From Bacillota bacterium (GTDB lineage Bacteria > Bacillota > Clostridia > Lachnospirales > Lachnospiraceae): a stretch of 17,121 nucleotides of DNA. The DNA is taken from the NCBI GenBank assembly GCA_023420935.1, contig JAEZUR010000107.1, forward strand, positions 1 to 17,121, in the 5' to 3' direction. Position 1 is the first letter of the stretch. Each line of letters starts with the position of its first letter. A program made the translations under genes and the position numbers. Under the pieces are notes generated by a model. That model was given only the letters and a program-made list of their open reading frames with translations. It was not told the DNA's origin and did not search any database. Shown here in pieces: positions 16,056 to 17,121 of the stretch.

Positions 16056-16418
16056 CTATCCTAATAGAACCAAATGCGCCACTGCGATATCGCTATCTTC
16101 TGCATAACCTTCTCTTGTCATAAGGATTAATCTTACATAATCCTTGTCCATATTCAATCTCTCTGCGATCTGTTCTATAGTTGCACCACCTACGGAGGCT
16201 TCCTTTACTTTTTTAACATCCTCTATGGTTTGAAGCAATTTGGGATCTAGATCAGCAAATGTATTCACATCCGCTTCCCCTTGAACCGTTGCCTCTGTCT
16301 CTTTGACTATCTCATCAAAGGATCGAACGGTGTTTTGATTTCCTTCGCTGGTATAGTAATCGTCCATCATGTCCCAGTCTAATCCTTGATTTACTTGATC
16401 TTTTTCATTGTTATTCAT
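16056..16418 (-). CDS. Small acidic protein with a C-terminal helix-turn-helix
   Basis: A 120-residue protein that I do not recognise by name. The first 60 residues are acidic and probably disordered (LDWDMMDDYY, EIVKETEATVQGEADVN). Residues about 63-101 look helical, and GGATIEQIAERLNMDKDYVRL (about 77-97) fits a helix-turn-helix of the sigma-70 region 4 or MarR-like size. It could be a small transcription factor or a phage-type adaptor; no DNA target is evident. ATG 16418 is preceded by AAAGGAG at six bases. The leader carries a perfect 10-bp inverted repeat that might be an operator or an RNA hairpin. The gene ends in a good terminator and so is monocistronic. Confidence 0.7.
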   Translation of the reverse strand: MNNNEKDQVNQGLDWDMMDDYYTSEGNQNTVRSFDEIVKETEATVQGEADVNTFADLDPKLLQTIEDVKKVKEASVGGATIEQIAERLNMDKDYVRLILMTREGYAEDSDIAVAHLVLLG

Positions 16419-16436
16419 GGCAAACTCCTTTCACGT

Positions 16437-16469
16437 AACGTTATATATGTCGGGAATGAATATAACGTT
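16437..16469. promoter_or_regulatory. 10-bp perfect inverted repeat in the leader of the HTH gene
   Basis: AACGTTATAT (16437-16446) and ATATAACGTT (16460-16469) are exact reverse complements separated by 13 nt. The repeat lies between the predicted promoter and the ribosome binding site, with one arm about seven bases from that site. It could be an operator for a dimeric regulator, possibly the gene product itself, or an RNA hairpin. Confidence 0.6.
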
Positions 16470-16517
16470 TTCTCTTCTATGTAGTTATTTCCTATTATGT
16501 AATATTATATGTTGCTA

Positions 16518-16546
16518 ATCTTATCATATCTTGGGGAGAGATACAA
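16518..16546 (-). promoter_or_regulatory. Candidate promoter of the HTH gene
   Basis: On the minus strand TTGTAT (16546-16541) and TAAGAT (16523-16518) are 17 bp apart, with a TG one base before the -10. The transcript would start near 16511, about 90 nt before the ATG. Confidence 0.55.
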
Positions 16547-16575
16547 TTACTTTTGTTTTTTATGAGGGTTTTAGA

Positions 16576-16813
16576 GTCATAAGTCAAAGATAGGCTATGC
16601 TCATGAATATGGTTGTCTATGTATTCATTTGGTCGCCTTACCTTCCTAGGCATGTTCGCTTTTGAGCCTCAGAGCGTAGTGAAAATGCCACATAAGGAGG
16701 CGTCATTTTCACTTGAGTCTCAAGTCGAACAAAAACGCCGTCGTCAGCCGGTCTGACCAAGCTGAATACATAGGCAACCACATTCATACTTCTACGTTAT
16801 TGAGACTTATGAC
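16576..16813. repeat. Long palindrome D upstream of the HTH gene
   Basis: About 238 bp of imperfect inverted repeat. The ends GTCATAAGTC (16576-16585) and GACTTATGAC (16804-16813) match exactly; 16604-16634 pairs with 16755-16786 with two substitutions and one gap; 16651-16686 pairs more loosely with about 16704-16731. The loop at about 16687-16703 contains AAGGAGGCG. No reading frame of note lies inside. The 440-bp stretch from 16470 to 16871 otherwise holds only the HTH gene promoter. The sequence is not visibly related to elements A, B or E. Confidence 0.8.
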
Positions 16814-16871
16814 AATAAACACTATGGGGATTAGCAATAGAAAATTATTATTTCTCTAGTATTCCAATTTG

Positions 16872-17121
16872 ATAATGTTGGGGTCTAAAGCCCTCTGAAT
16901 ACCTTGAATTATCAATTTGCACTTCACAACCTATACCGAAGTGATACAACATATAATTTGATGAACAACTGTTATGAAGTCGTTGGTACTTAGGCCAATG
17001 TGGTCAACTTAAGGTTGACCATCTGAACCTTGAAAATTGAATAGTGAAATTGCACACATTACGTTGCAAAATATCGGCATTTTGCCGATTGACAGATTTG
17101 TAAAAATTTTGAAAGTCGCCT
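16872..17121. repeat. Second copy (C) of the B-type repeat, cut by the window end
   Basis: Read on the plus strand, this aligns with the reverse complement of element B from its end: ATAATGTTG, then TCAATTTGCAC, AAGTGATAC and a 29-nt block (16966-16994) identical to the complement of 12140-12168. The apical hairpin here is TGGTCAAC/GTTGACCA (17001-17008 with 17014-17021), different in sequence from that of B but in the same place. After the apex it diverges and gains an ATCGGCA/TGCCGAT hairpin. The true end lies outside the window. Confidence 0.85.

Overview
The window looks like chromosomal DNA from a low-GC anaerobic Firmicute of the Clostridia, most likely Lachnospiraceae. The grounds are AT-rich codon use, strong AGGAGG-type ribosome binding sites, extended -10 promoters, a SCIFF peptide with its radical-SAM maturase, a ferredoxin-type aldo/keto reductase and a recJ-apt pair. 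A Lachnoclostridium phytofermentans-like genome would fit, but that is inference. There are no rRNA or tRNA genes, no phage or plasmid genes, no transposase and no CRISPR array.

Layout. At 1-153 is the start of a GNAT acetyltransferase that leaves the window. From 486 to 5009 (minus strand) is a tightly overlapping four-gene ABC operon: ATPase, a large secreted Ig-like protein with a C-terminal anchor, a small single-span protein, and a MacB/FtsX-type permease. From 5208 to 7055 (minus) are an AI-2E-family membrane protein and a cytidylate-kinase-like protein. From 7224 to 10575 (minus) are a LacX-type aldose epimerase, apt and recJ, with an apt promoter whose -35 overlaps the recJ stop and a strong terminator after apt. 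At 10822-11940 (plus) is an aldo/keto reductase with two 4Fe-4S motifs. From 12474 to 14222 (minus) is the SCIFF ranthipeptide locus: the 47-residue precursor scfA, with a GTG start, and its maturase scfB. From 14316 to 16418 (minus) are peptide chain release factor 3 and a small helix-turn-helix protein.

The most unusual content is between the genes. Beyond ordinary terminators there are five long imperfect palindromes of about 160-300 bp (281-470, 11967-12263, 13874-14038, 16576-16813, and 16872 to the window end). Two of them, 11967-12263 and the one running off the right edge, are clearly related and share a 29-nt identical block, so they are copies of one dispersed repeat. The others look unrelated in sequence but similar in form. 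One sits between scfA and scfB, where it could change the ratio of precursor to maturase.

Several long reading frames start too early. The probable true starts used here are scfB GTG 13850, epimerase ATG 8099, permease ATG 1823, the small membrane protein ATG 2118 and the aldo/keto reductase ATG 10822. Everything rests on reading the sequence by eye; no homology search or folding program was run.
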